Of a stretch of 37,505 bases of DNA, positions 7,530 to 16,307 are shown in pieces (within the stretch, counting starts at the first letter, position 1; each line of letters opens with the position of its first letter). Made by a program: the position numbers and the translations under genes. The notes beneath the pieces are model-generated. The model was not told the DNA's origin. It saw only the letters and a list, made by a program, of their open reading frames with translations, and made no database searches. This stretch comes from a virus. The stretch spans positions 1 through 37,505 of the IMG/VR virus record IMGVR_UViG_3300036944_001031. One strand, written 5' to 3'.

Positions 7530-9291
7530 AGAAGCAACACTCTTATTAAAAATAAAAACGGCGGGTGAAGAGGCTTTAGATAAAGTATCTTCTTCGCTTG
7601 GCGCTATTGCTACGGTCGGGGTCGCTGCCTTTGGAGCTATATCCGCAGCTATTGTAAAAGGCATTGGCGAGTATGCTCAGCAAGAGCAGGCCGTTAATTC
7701 TTTAACTAGAACTATGGTCAACAACGGGATCTATTCGGCCCAACTAAGGGACGCATATTTAGCCCAGGCCGACGCACTTTCTAAAGTTACCCTATTCGGC
7801 GACGAAAATATTATTCAGGCTCAATCTCAATTTTCCCAGCAAGCCAAGGGCGTAAAGCTAACAAAAGAGGCAACGAGCGCAATTCTAGATTTCGCGCAAG
7901 CGCAAGGAATAGACGCCGCGAATGCTGCCGAAGTTGTAGGCAAGGCGGTTGGAACTGGCACGAATGCCTTGGCCAGATACGGAATCGAAGTCACGGCAAC
8001 AGCCTCTAAGTCAGAAAAAATGGCTCAGGTCCTTGCTGGATTAAATTCTAAATTTGGTGGTCAAGCAGAAGCCGCGACTGGTGGATTAGGCGCTCTTAAA
8101 TTATTAAGTAAATCAGTCGGTGAATTATTTGAAACCCTAGGCGAAAAACTAGCTCCGGCCGTCACATGGGTGGCTAAAGAATTACTAGCCCTAGTTAATA
8201 CTCAGAGTTTTGTCGGTGGATTTATCGATGCTATTTCGTCAGGTTTTAACTTTCTAGTTAAACTATCGACAAGCCTAGCGTTTGCTTTTCAATCTTTAGG
8301 GACAACTATCGGTGGGACTTTTGGAACTATTGCCGGGTCCTTACAGCTCTTGATTAAGGGTCAATTTGCTTCGGCTAAAACTGCGTTAGTTGATGGGTTT
8401 AAAGAAATAGCAAGCGAGCGAGAAAGAATTCAGACTGCCCATAATGCAAAAATGGCAGAGCTAGACAGTTTAGATACTCAAGGTAAAGTAAAAAAAATAG
8501 AAGCAGATAAAAATCTTTTAATAGAATCTAATAAACAAAATACAATCATAAATGAAGAACAAAGGCTTTCTGATCGAGAGCGACAACTAAACGCTTTAAT
8601 TGAAGATTCTAACCTAATCGCCCAGGCCGAGCTTGCTCAATTATCTGGCAAACAGTCTGCTATTTATGAAGCAGAAGCGGCCGCGGCGGCAAAGAAATAC
8701 ACTTTAGCAGTAGGACAAAAAAACAAAACAGCCGCGCTAGAGGATCAATTCAGGGCTACGGATCTAGCGAACCAGGCCAAATATGACGAAGCTAGGCAAG
8801 AAGCTGTTAAGAGTTCTTTATCGATGATTGCTTCTTTGTCTAAATCAGGAAACTCAACTTTGGCAACGATTGGAAAGGCTGCGGCTCTTACCCAAATTGC
8901 TATCGATACCCCGGTCGCTATTGGTCGCGCACTATCCGCGGCGCCACCTCCTTTTAACTTTGCTCTAGCCGCTGGTGTGGCCGCCGCAATGGCCGCACAG
9001 ACTGCGAATGTTTTAGGTGTGCCCTTAGCTGAGGGTGGAATAGTTCTCCCCCGCGCGGGCGGCACTCAGGCCACAATAGGTGAAGCCGGCCAAGCCGAGG
9101 CGGTTATTCCTTTAGATAGAATGGCAGAATTCGGAATGGGTGGCGGTGGGTCTAATATTACTATCGTTGTAAATGGTGGAATGTTAGGCACAGAAACCGA
9201 GGCTCGCGAGTTTGCTAAAGTCTTAGATCAAGAACTTTTAAAGCTACGAAGAAATAACGAGTCAGTTTCTTTCGACAGTGGGGTCATATAA
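7519..9291 (+). CDS. Tail tape measure protein
   Basis: A 590-residue protein. I chose GTG at 7519, which has AAGGATGC upstream and overlaps the end of the frameshifted chaperone by 11 bases; the frame is open further upstream but that part lies inside the chaperone extension. Features: Ala/Leu-rich helices throughout, hydrophobic segments around residues ~30-55 and ~235-290, a coiled coil (~310-390), and the characteristic C-terminal IGEAGQAEAVIPLDRM stretch. Length predicts a tail of roughly 90 nm by the usual 1.5 angstrom per residue rule. It sets tail length and helps DNA entry. Confidence 0.85.
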   Translation: MANKEATLLLKIKTAGEEALDKVSSSLGAIATVGVAAFGAISAAIVKGIGEYAQQEQAVNSLTRTMVNNGIYSAQLRDAYLAQADALSKVTLFGDENIIQAQSQFSQQAKGVKLTKEATSAILDFAQAQGIDAANAAEVVGKAVGTGTNALARYGIEVTATASKSEKMAQVLAGLNSKFGGQAEAATGGLGALKLLSKSVGELFETLGEKLAPAVTWVAKELLALVNTQSFVGGFIDAISSGFNFLVKLSTSLAFAFQSLGTTIGGTFGTIAGSLQLLIKGQFASAKTALVDGFKEIASERERIQTAHNAKMAELDSLDTQGKVKKIEADKNLLIESNKQNTIINEEQRLSDRERQLNALIEDSNLIAQAELAQLSGKQSAIYEAEAAAAAKKYTLAVGQKNKTAALEDQFRATDLANQAKYDEARQEAVKSSLSMIASLSKSGNSTLATIGKAAALTQIAIDTPVAIGRALSAAPPPFNFALAAGVAAAMAAQTANVLGVPLAEGGIVLPRAGGTQATIGEAGQAEAVIPLDRMAEFGMGGGGSNITIVVNGGMLGTETEAREFAKVLDQELLKLRRNNESVSFDSGVI

Positions 9292-10065
9292 ATGGAGTTT
9301 ATCAAAGCTAACCTTTTAAACACAACGACTCAGATTAGTGTAAATTCTAATACAGGAACCTCAGTAAATTTATTTAACAGAGACTTTTTGTATCAATATT
9401 ATTCCGATCAATTCAACAACGACGCGACTACTAGCTCTATAACAATTACCTTTGATGCCACAACTCCGGTTTCAAGGATTGCTTTAATAGATAATAACTT
9501 TAAAGAGTTTTCTGTTTTCTACGATGGGGTCACGGCTTCTACTTTTTCTTTAACAAACGGGGACACTTCGGCAAGTTCTTATTTAAACAATGCCGATCAA
9601 TACAAATATTTTAGATTCTCTACACTTCAAGTTTCTTCTATAACAATAAACGCTAAGTCAACCCAAACGGCTAACCAGGAAAAACTTCTTGGATTGCTTG
9701 TTATTTCGGACCTAGATATTTCTCTTACCAAGATACCAAACGCTCAGGCTTATAAACCTAGAGTTGTGCCTAAGCAGGTTGTGCATAAATTAAGCGACGG
9801 CGGGTCTAGAGTAAACACAGTCAGAAGAAAATACGAAGTCGATCTAAATCTAAACTATGTCGACGCGGTTCAAAGAGATCAACTCTATGATCTTTATATT
9901 TCTAACAATGAGTTTAATTTTTGCCCATTTGGAACAGCGACTGGGTGGGATGGGTTTCTTTTTGAATCCGTCTGGACCGGTAACTTTGACTTCTATGAGT
10001 ATTCCGACAATGCGGCTAGCTCTGGATTTTCTGGAAAGATAGCGCTTAAGGAGACCCCTGTTTGA
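9292..10065 (+). CDS. Distal tail protein with discoidin-like N-terminus
   Basis: A 257-residue protein directly adjacent to the tape measure gene (no gap). Residues ~1-140 are beta-rich with SSITITFDATTPVSRIALID and FKEFSVFYDG, a pattern of galactose-binding/discoidin-like folds seen in phage tail-tip proteins. The second half (VRRKYEVDLNLNYVDAVQRD...FLFESVWTGNFDFY) is a tail-component-like beta domain. The place after the tape measure fits a distal tail (Dit-type) protein. Sugar binding is not shown. Confidence 0.55.
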   Translation: MEFIKANLLNTTTQISVNSNTGTSVNLFNRDFLYQYYSDQFNNDATTSSITITFDATTPVSRIALIDNNFKEFSVFYDGVTASTFSLTNGDTSASSYLNNADQYKYFRFSTLQVSSITINAKSTQTANQEKLLGLLVISDLDISLTKIPNAQAYKPRVVPKQVVHKLSDGGSRVNTVRRKYEVDLNLNYVDAVQRDQLYDLYISNNEFNFCPFGTATGWDGFLFESVWTGNFDFYEYSDNAASSGFSGKIALKETPV

Positions 10066-11474
10066 GTGTTGTTGATATTAACTATCTTATTAAGTCCCCA
10101 GCGAGTCAGGTCTTTAGACGGGCCTATATAAAGCGCAGGGAAACAGATACAGGAGAATTTGAGTCTGGCTGGACAGCTATTTCTAGCGATGTAAAATCAT
10201 ACGGGAAAATAACAACTCAGGCCGATGCGGTTCGTAGATATAAATTTACTTTTGGAAACGCTAAGCTAGTGATGGAAAACTCAAGCGGCAGATATAATCC
10301 CCATTCTGATCTAGGGTCTTTATGGAGCGGGTATTTAAATCAACAAAGAACCCTGGTAAAAATAGAAGCAGGGTATCAATATTATCAAAAAAATGCTAAC
10401 GGGGTTTGGGCGATTTCTGAGTTTCCAGCGGAAAGTCTTTGGGACGATTCCTTGTGGGACGCTCCCGATTCTATATGGGATGCAAGTCAAAGCTCTACTG
10501 TTTTCACTGGACTAATATCTGGTGACATAACTTTTTCAGACGCTAACGAGGTCGTATTTAATCTAAAGCCTCTTAATTCTGTATTCCAAGAATACCCAGC
10601 TAGGAACCTAACCGGGTGGACGACAACTGGAGTGACCGCGAGCAGGTTTATAGAGCTAGTCAGAGACCAAACAGACGGAGCGGGTAACTTTATATTTAAA
10701 CCATTCTTCGGGAACACTAATACAAACTTTGATATTTCAACTACCAGCAATGTTTTCTCTAATTTAAATACAGCTACGGCCGAGGATGTTGTCGACAAGA
10801 ACGTCTGGGAAATCATAGAAAAATTATCAGAGGCAGAGAATTATATTCCTTACGTTACGCGCACAGGAGTATTTAAATTCGTCTCTAGAGATGCCGTAGC
10901 AACAGCGACTGTTTATCAATTCCATGGGGCTGGGTCTTTTGATACCACTTACGGGCACACTATAAAGAGGGTTTCATCCTTTGGGTTCAAGGCTTCTAAA
11001 TATTATTCTAGGGTCCAGGTAAAATATAATTCAGCGAACACAGCGACTAGCTATGTGGTCGTGGAAACTACTCTATCCGTATCGGGTGCAAATAACCCAT
11101 GGGTTCTAGGTGCTAAAACTTTAGCCATCGAGAATTTCTATATTCCGAACACAGCCACGGCGAGCACGTTAGCCACCACTATATTCAATGACGTATCTGC
11201 TTTAAGAAATGAAGTCGAATTCGAAACAACTTTTATTCCTCAATTAGATTTATTAGACAGAATATCAGTTACTTACGACCCTAATGAATTTACGAATAAC
11301 AATTTATGGGATCAAAAGAACTGGGCAGCTGACGACACATCGACCTCAGAAGATCTAATTTTTGATAAGTCTAATTTTGACTCGCTAGTTCTCGACGGCC
11401 AGGAATTTAAATTTTTGTCTTTTGAGATTGATCTAGATAATTTTTCCAATAAATTTACAGCAAGGGAAGTGTAA
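10062..11474 (+). CDS. Tail tip / baseplate hub protein
   Basis: A 470-residue protein starting at TTG, overlapping the previous stop by 4 bases, with AAGGAG 9 bases upstream. The start of the protein (QVFRRAYIKRRETDTGEF) and a strand with FTFGNAKLVMENSSGRYNP resemble large tail-tip proteins that build the baseplate ring. Repeated 'SLWDDSLWDAPDSIWD' acidic Trp motifs occur near residue 125-140, and a similar 'NNLWDQKNW' near 410. Position between the distal tail protein and the fibre genes supports a hub or tip role. No enzymatic motif seen. Confidence 0.55.
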   Translation: MSVVDINYLIKSPASQVFRRAYIKRRETDTGEFESGWTAISSDVKSYGKITTQADAVRRYKFTFGNAKLVMENSSGRYNPHSDLGSLWSGYLNQQRTLVKIEAGYQYYQKNANGVWAISEFPAESLWDDSLWDAPDSIWDASQSSTVFTGLISGDITFSDANEVVFNLKPLNSVFQEYPARNLTGWTTTGVTASRFIELVRDQTDGAGNFIFKPFFGNTNTNFDISTTSNVFSNLNTATAEDVVDKNVWEIIEKLSEAENYIPYVTRTGVFKFVSRDAVATATVYQFHGAGSFDTTYGHTIKRVSSFGFKASKYYSRVQVKYNSANTATSYVVVETTLSVSGANNPWVLGAKTLAIENFYIPNTATASTLATTIFNDVSALRNEVEFETTFIPQLDLLDRISVTYDPNEFTNNNLWDQKNWAADDTSTSEDLIFDKSNFDSLVLDGQEFKFLSFEIDLDNFSNKFTAREV

Positions 11475-11476
11475 CC

Positions 11477-12139
11477 ATGCCTTCGAGCGCAACAATAACC
11501 TCATTTTATAGTTTCACTGCGCTGACCACAATTCGGTCTGCGGACGTGAATACTAATTTCTCTACATTTCGTGGGCACATTATCCCAGTAGATCCAACAG
11601 CGGCTAGCTCTCCTACAATTACTTATGATCTAGGAGCCGACGGGCACGCATGGAGAAATGTTTATGCTAAGGGACTTCACATATTTGGCGACACAGTGGG
11701 AGCAACTCCTCCCTCTGGTTATTATAATGTCTATGTTAAATCTACTGACGGGAAGGCTTATAAAAAAGATTCTTCAGGTACTGAAAGCCAGTTGGGTGGC
11801 GGTGCGCTTGTGGCAGCGGGAACGCCATCGGCACCAAGCACAATCACAGCCGCCGGCGGAATTAGTTACACATTCGCAGCCGGGGAGCGACAGATATTAT
11901 ATCTAGTCGGTGATACCACAACCGGCACAGATATCACGGCAAACCCACAGGTCGCAGCGGCGACGACTACGTCTGTCAATCTAGAATTATATTTATACGG
12001 AACCGATAACGATCGCTTTGTTACTTTAGATGATAGCAATGGGATTTCTCTTCCCGGCACCAGGGTTTTGTATAGTGGTTCCGTTTTAGCGCTATTATGG
12101 AATGGGACAACCTGGAAAGAATTATTTTACACGGAATAA
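11477..12139 (+). CDS. Tail fibre-like protein A with shared N-terminal anchor
   Basis: A 220-residue protein. Residues 1-65 (MPSSATITSFYSF...TFRGHIIPV...TYDLG...WRNVY) closely match the N-terminus of the protein encoded at 16307-17086, while the rest is unrelated. The TYDLG...WRN piece is typical of fibre and spike proteins that end a repeating stalk. After a Gly/Ala-Pro-Ser linker (~110-125) comes a beta-rich C-terminal domain. I infer that the first domain anchors to the tail tip and the rest contacts the host. No chaperone domain is seen. Confidence 0.6.
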   Translation: MPSSATITSFYSFTALTTIRSADVNTNFSTFRGHIIPVDPTAASSPTITYDLGADGHAWRNVYAKGLHIFGDTVGATPPSGYYNVYVKSTDGKAYKKDSSGTESQLGGGALVAAGTPSAPSTITAAGGISYTFAAGERQILYLVGDTTTGTDITANPQVAAATTTSVNLELYLYGTDNDRFVTLDDSNGISLPGTRVLYSGSVLALLWNGTTWKELFYTE

Positions 12140-12151
12140 AAGGAGTTACTT

Positions 12152-14107
12152 GTGCTTAAGTTTTTATCAATATTTATTTTTACCCTACTGACCATTAGTC
12201 CAGTTTTTGGGTCTATCATTGTTCCTGCGGACGTTGTCGAGGGTCAGGACACAGAAAGAAACTTTGTAGGAAGAAAAGGCCATTTCGAAAAAACGGCTAA
12301 CGGGGTTAATGGTTACGATGACGGCAGTGCGGCTACTCCTGTAGATGGGGCTGGTGGCGCGACTATTACCACGACCTGCACTCGAACAACAACCACTCCT
12401 TTAGATGGTGACGGAAGCCTAATTATAACAAAGGACGCTGCGGACAGACGCGGAGAGGGTTGCTCTTTAGACTTTACAATACCTTCGGCAATGAAGGCTA
12501 AGGTCGCACAGATTGAATTCGACTATCAGGTTGCTTCTGGAACTTTTGCTGCTGGGTCCAGCTCTACAAATTCCGACGTCATAGCCTACATATACGATGT
12601 CACAAATAGTACTCTCATAGAGCCAAGTTCTCTCAAACTGCTTTCTAATTCTTCAACAATTACTGATCGATTCGTTGCTAACTTTCAAACTAGCGCCACA
12701 GGAACAAATTATCGTTTAATGTTTCATATTTCTACAACTTCGAGCAGCGCTTGGGTTTTAGAAATCGATTCGGTAAAAGTCAAACCGAGTAAATATGTAT
12801 ACGGCACGCCCATCACGGATTGGGTGAGTTATACGCCGACAAATTTAAATACTACGAATGTTTCTAGCAATCTTGGTTACTGGCGCAGGGTCGGCGACTC
12901 AATTGAAATTACAGGCAGAACAGTCTGGTCAGGCGCTGGCGCTGGAGGTCAATGGACATCGGCTCTGCCATCCGGACTAACTTTTGATACTGCAAAGATG
13001 AATGCTGCAACGGACGGCACAACTCTTGGCCTTTTTAACTATGTAGATTTAGGAACAAACTTTAGAGTCGGTAACGTAGTTTATAACAATACAACAACGG
13101 TTAAATTTACAGCGGATAGCTCTACTGATAATTTACTGGGCTCAGGATTTGCGAGCGGTGACGGGCTTTCCTATAAAATTTTCGCACCAATCACAGGCTG
13201 GAGCAGTAGCAGTCAGGTCAGCGATTCCTACTCAGGTAGAGATATCATAGCGAGGTACACAACAGCGGCGGGTCAATCTATTGCCAACGCTTCTGATGTT
13301 TTAATCGACTTTGGAACCAAAGACATCGATACCACAGCCAGCGTGACAACGGGCGGCTCTTGGAAATTTACAGCCCCTACTTCTGGATATTACAAAGTTT
13401 CTGGCCTTATTGAATTTACTAATGGCGGCGGTTGGTCGAATGTTGGTAATGAAGAAGCCTTTGTTTCTTTATATAAAAACGGAAGTTCACAGTATCGTAT
13501 TGGCTCAATACAGGCGCAAGCCGCTCATGGAAACTATTTCGCTATTCCACTTGCTACAACAATTATACAATTAAATGCTGGCGACTATGTTGACCTGAGA
13601 GTTTATCAAAGCTCTGGGGCTTCTTTGGCTTTACTTAACTCTAGCATTGCGAACTGGATAGCTATTGAGAAAACAAACCCAGCGGCAACAATCTCTTCGA
13701 CTGAGGTTGTGGCGGCTAGCTATAAAACCGACGCTGCTCAATCGCTTACAACTGCCGCAATCATTAAGTTTGAAGATAAAGATTTTGATACTCACAATGC
13801 TTACAATACTAGCACCGGAGTTTTCACAGTACCAGTTTCCGGTTTTTACGATGTTTCGTTTAGTACTTTCACTATTGATACAACTACAGCTCAAGACTTT
13901 GAATTTGCAATAAGAAAAAATTCAGTAGTCGTCGCCAGGTTTCACAGCGGGGTTTATTTAACAAATAGATATTCGGCAAACGGCAGCTATGTGGTGCAGG
14001 CGGTCGCCGGAGAAACTATTGATATTTACAACACTTCAAATTTCGCAGCGGGAACTCTTTATAACAATGCATCTGATAACGTTTTTAGCATTAGAAGAAT
14101 TAAATAA
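12152..14107 (+). CDS. Secreted-type fibre protein with tandem C1q-like domains
   Basis: A 651-residue protein starting at GTG after AAAAGGAG. Residues 1-20 look like a signal peptide (basic start, hydrophobic FIFTLLTI core, then SPVFG), odd for a tail gene. Next is a beta-rich region (~25-215) with few Cys, then a domain with LGYWRRVGDSIEITGR (~240), then two tandem repeats (~365-512 and ~515-651). These share AxYxTxAxQS, a strand with KD-D-T, and PxSGxYxVS, typical of C1q/TNF-like jelly rolls. Such domains are receptor or glycan binders. It lies between tail fibre A and the lysis genes, so a virion or surface adhesin is inferred. Confidence 0.65.
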   Translation: MLKFLSIFIFTLLTISPVFGSIIVPADVVEGQDTERNFVGRKGHFEKTANGVNGYDDGSAATPVDGAGGATITTTCTRTTTTPLDGDGSLIITKDAADRRGEGCSLDFTIPSAMKAKVAQIEFDYQVASGTFAAGSSSTNSDVIAYIYDVTNSTLIEPSSLKLLSNSSTITDRFVANFQTSATGTNYRLMFHISTTSSSAWVLEIDSVKVKPSKYVYGTPITDWVSYTPTNLNTTNVSSNLGYWRRVGDSIEITGRTVWSGAGAGGQWTSALPSGLTFDTAKMNAATDGTTLGLFNYVDLGTNFRVGNVVYNNTTTVKFTADSSTDNLLGSGFASGDGLSYKIFAPITGWSSSSQVSDSYSGRDIIARYTTAAGQSIANASDVLIDFGTKDIDTTASVTTGGSWKFTAPTSGYYKVSGLIEFTNGGGWSNVGNEEAFVSLYKNGSSQYRIGSIQAQAAHGNYFAIPLATTIIQLNAGDYVDLRVYQSSGASLALLNSSIANWIAIEKTNPAATISSTEVVAASYKTDAAQSLTTAAIIKFEDKDFDTHNAYNTSTGVFTVPVSGFYDVSFSTFTIDTTTAQDFEFAIRKNSVVVARFHSGVYLTNRYSANGSYVVQAVAGETIDIYNTSNFAAGTLYNNASDNVFSIRRIK

Positions 14108-14122
14108 CAAAAAGGGGTCAAT

Positions 14123-14254
14123 ATGAAACTTATACTAATTTTAGTAACACTTGGAATGCTAGCTGGATGCTCGCACAGTATCCTAGCTAAAGAATGCAAA
14201 GCCGTTCAAGACGATAGCAAATACGTTTGTAAATCAATATTGCCTTGGCAATAA
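14123..14254 (+). CDS. Small lipoprotein, possible outer-membrane spanin
   Basis: A 43-residue protein with AAAGGGG upstream. It has a hydrophobic N-terminus and a clear lipobox LAGC at residues 13-16, so it should be processed and lipidated. The mature part is only about 28 residues with two further Cys residues. It lies directly before a single-TM coiled-coil protein and a holin-like protein, so an o-spanin role in lysis is plausible. A role as a lysis-inhibitor or superinfection protein cannot be excluded. Confidence 0.6.
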   Translation: MKLILILVTLGMLAGCSHSILAKECKAVQDDSKYVCKSILPWQ

Positions 14255-14263
14255 GAGGTCATT

Positions 14264-14458
14264 ATGAAATTCACAGAGTTCAAGGATTGGGCACTGTTAG
14301 GTCTAGTGAGCAGCGGCGTATTTATATTATGGATGATGTCTCAGAGCGTCGCCACTCTTAACGAAAAGATAGCTGTTATTATAGAGCGACAGGAGTCGCA
14401 AAAGTCAGTCGACCAGGACCATGAGGTAAGGTTGAGGATTTTAGAAAATCCAAAATGA
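14264..14458 (+). CDS. Single-TM coiled-coil protein, possible inner spanin or holin partner
   Basis: A 64-residue protein starting with ATG after AAGAGGTC. Residues ~10-28 form one transmembrane helix (WALLGLVSSGVFILWMM) followed by a polar helix with heptad-like spacing (LNEKIAVIIERQESQKSV...). This is the usual make-up of XhlA-like or inner-spanin phage proteins. It lies between the lipoprotein and a second small membrane protein, supporting a lysis role. The stop overlaps the next start by 4 bases. Confidence 0.5.
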   Translation: MKFTEFKDWALLGLVSSGVFILWMMSQSVATLNEKIAVIIERQESQKSVDQDHEVRLRILENPK

Positions 14459-14619
14459 TGACTTGTGAAGCGACGAATTACGTTTATATAATTGTAACAG
14501 TTGGCGGAATGCTTCTAGAATACTGGTTAGGTAAAACTGACAAGACCAAATCAGGAAGCCTAGTAGAACTAATTATAAATATTGTTAAAAAGATCTTAAC
14601 CATAAAAACAAGGAGTTAA
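14455..14619 (+). CDS. Holin-like small membrane protein
   Basis: A 54-residue protein starting at ATGATG overlapping the previous stop (ATGA). It has one hydrophobic helix (YVYIIVTVGGMLL) followed by EYWLGKTDKTKSGS and an amphipathic C-terminal helix (LVELIINIVKKIL). The EYWLGKT...KSGS pattern is one I associate with small phage membrane proteins often found near lysis genes. A holin or holin-accessory role is inferred from size, topology and neighbours, not proven. Confidence 0.5.
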   Translation: MMTCEATNYVYIIVTVGGMLLEYWLGKTDKTKSGSLVELIINIVKKILTIKTRS

Positions 14620-14623
14620 TATT

Positions 14624-15124
14624 ATGGCAGGTGAATTACAGGTTGTTTACAACCACGATGTCGCAGGGATACACAGAAGACTAAATCGTTTTATCGTAGA
14701 AATGATTAAGTCAGTTTCAAACGCGGGTTCATTAATGAATGAATTCGATCAGAAAAGACTTGCGTCTTATCTTAACGCAATGAAAGCCTACGTTGCCTGG
14801 GTAACTGGACAGCCAGCTTTAGATTTGCCAGAGACAAGCCCTAGACCATATTCTCTAGACGCTAACCCAGTTTATGACTTAGTAGAAAATGAGTCTGTGG
14901 TTGACGTTGTGAGAATGCTAGAACTAGTTCGCGACGAGGTTGTGCATTCACAATCTGCTAGAAACGCGGCTGGACTTACTAAGTTCGACGAAGCTCGTTT
15001 ACTTGCGATCGTGACTAAAGTAGAGAATTTTTTGGCTTCTTATATTGCTACTGTAACACCTCTAGACTTACCAGAAAGTTCGCCCATGAGAACGGCTGCA
15101 ACTGCTGGAAAACTTGGAATTTAA
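14624..15124 (+). CDS. Hypothetical protein with internal duplication
   Basis: A 166-residue soluble protein, ribosome site AAGGAG. It is mainly helical. A segment near residues 67-75 (LDLPETSPRP) is repeated near residues 146-154 (LDLPESSPMR), and the helix before each copy is similar (SYLNAMKAYVAWVTG versus IVTKVENFLASYIAT), so the gene seems to come from an internal duplication. I do not recognise it. It lies in the late region between lysis-like genes and small coiled-coil genes and could be a virion protein. Confidence 0.6.
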   Translation: MAGELQVVYNHDVAGIHRRLNRFIVEMIKSVSNAGSLMNEFDQKRLASYLNAMKAYVAWVTGQPALDLPETSPRPYSLDANPVYDLVENESVVDVVRMLELVRDEVVHSQSARNAAGLTKFDEARLLAIVTKVENFLASYIATVTPLDLPESSPMRTAATAGKLGI

Positions 15125-15141
15125 TAAAGGAGATATGTAAA

Positions 15142-15480
15142 ATGTTTGAACAAATTTTAGCTGCTTTGGCAGCTCTACAAACTCAAGTAGTAGAATTACA
15201 GGCTAACGCTTTAATTCGCGAACAAGCTAAATACGACGAAGGCTATGCGGCTGGTCTAGCTGCTTCCGGCAACGGTGGAATCTATTCTCAGGAACAATTA
15301 GACGCGGCTGTAGCTGCGGCTGTTAATCCTTTGAAAGATGAAATCGCGGCTTTGAAGTTAGAAGTCGACGCTCTAAAGGCTGCGGCTTTGCAATACAAGG
15401 CAGATTTAAAAGCTGCTTACGAAGCGCAACAAGTAGCAGAAACAGAAGGCGAAACTGGCTTCAAAAATTTACTAGGTTAA
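15142..15480 (+). CDS. Hypothetical coiled-coil protein
   Basis: A 112-residue protein with AAAGGAGATATG upstream. Two helical coiled-coil regions (residues ~1-30 and ~60-100) are separated by a Gly-rich loop (AAGLAASGNGGIYSQEQLDAA). The 'YSQEQLDAAVAAAV' element is frequent in phage tail-fibre/stalk and coiled-coil proteins. No membrane segment. It may form a trimeric or dimeric rod, perhaps a structural virion part, which is an inference from shape and region. Confidence 0.55.
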   Translation: MFEQILAALAALQTQVVELQANALIREQAKYDEGYAAGLAASGNGGIYSQEQLDAAVAAAVNPLKDEIAALKLEVDALKAAALQYKADLKAAYEAQQVAETEGETGFKNLLG

Positions 15481-15494
15481 TAAAGGAGTATTTT

Positions 15495-15707
15495 ATGGCA
15501 AATGAATTTAAATTAGACGAAGCGAAGGCTTTAGAAGTTTTAAAACTTCACGGTAAAAACTTAGCAGCTGATCTTTTAGTTCAGATTTTAGAGCCAGCAT
15601 TAAAAAATGTTGTGGCTTCTTCTGAAAATAAATTTGACGACGCTATGTTTGCAATCGGCTACGAGCCGTTAAAAGCAGAAATGCTTAAGTTAATTAAAGG
15701 TCTATAG
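15495..15707 (+). CDS. Hypothetical small helical protein
   Basis: A 70-residue soluble protein with AAAGGAG 8 bases before ATG. Helical throughout (DEAKALEVLKLHGKNLAADL; YEPLKAEMLKLIKGL). It ends 2 bases before the next start and is clearly co-translated with its neighbours. No recognised family and no membrane segment or metal-binding motif. Confidence 0.55.
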   Translation: MANEFKLDEAKALEVLKLHGKNLAADLLVQILEPALKNVVASSENKFDDAMFAIGYEPLKAEMLKLIKGL

Positions 15708-15709
15708 TT

Positions 15710-16033
15710 ATGAACGGAGCCGCTTTTGCCACCTTAAAAGCGGCTCTTATAAAAATGGCAATCGAAAGAGCCATGAAAGAGCTGGTCCTCCAGACTGCTT
15801 TTTTCGCTTATCCGGTGGTAAATAAACTAACCTTAAAAGCAATAGAATGGTTAGTTACTTTTATAGTAGAGAAAACAGAGCTGGGGTTATACTTTTTATA
15901 TACTGACTATGTGGTTGAAAAACAGGCAGCTCAGTTAATAGAGAGTTTAAAAAAATACCGAGAGGAATCTAGTGCAGAAAATGAAGAAGATCTTATTTCT
16001 AAATTTGATAATCTTATTCGCATTAAGCCTTAG
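15710..16033 (+). CDS. Hypothetical membrane-associated helical protein
   Basis: A 107-residue protein starting 2 bases after the preceding stop. The first two thirds are helical and largely hydrophobic or amphipathic (TLKAALIKMAIERAMKEL; AIEWLVTFIVEKTELGLYFLY), and the last third is a charged helix. It could associate with the membrane. The 3' end overlaps the lipoprotein gene by 62 bases in another frame. Function unknown; holin-like activity is possible but not supported by a clear topology. Confidence 0.5.
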   Translation: MNGAAFATLKAALIKMAIERAMKELVLQTAFFAYPVVNKLTLKAIEWLVTFIVEKTELGLYFLYTDYVVEKQAAQLIESLKKYREESSAENEEDLISKFDNLIRIKP

Positions 16034-16307
16034 TTCATGCGCTCATAAACTTCCTGACGAACCTGTTTGTTTAGAGCTGAATCCTGCAAAAGGATATTGC
16101 ACTTATACGATTAGTGAAAAAAGCGCATTCATAGAAAACGAAGAGTGGCTAAAATTAAAATCACAAAGCCTGTTGATTCCTATTAGTTCATGGAAAGAAA
16201 TCAAAGAATTTATTTTAAAAATATGTGCGGATTACGGCAAGTGTGAAATTGCTGAAAACAAAGTTCAAGAAATAGACAATGCGCAACTTTACCGAGGAGT
16301 TCCTTAA
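15972..16307 (+). CDS. Lipoprotein of unknown function
   Basis: A 111-residue protein starting at GTG after GAGAGG (an ATG three codons later is an alternative). It has a basic N-terminus, a hydrophobic core FLNLIILFALSL and a lipobox LSSC (Cys at residue ~23), so it should be a lipoprotein. Mature part ~88 residues with four more Cys residues. It overlaps the previous gene by 62 bases and its stop overlaps the next start by one base. It could be a second spanin-like or periplasmic accessory protein. Confidence 0.65.
   Translation: MQKMKKILFLNLIILFALSLSSCAHKLPDEPVCLELNPAKGYCTYTISEKSAFIENEEWLKLKSQSLLIPISSWKEIKEFILKICADYGKCEIAENKVQEIDNAQLYRGVP

Noticed and set aside
8745-9065. A 106-codon minus-strand frame inside the tape measure gene
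   Set aside because: A shadow of the Ala-rich tape measure sequence, with no ribosome site.
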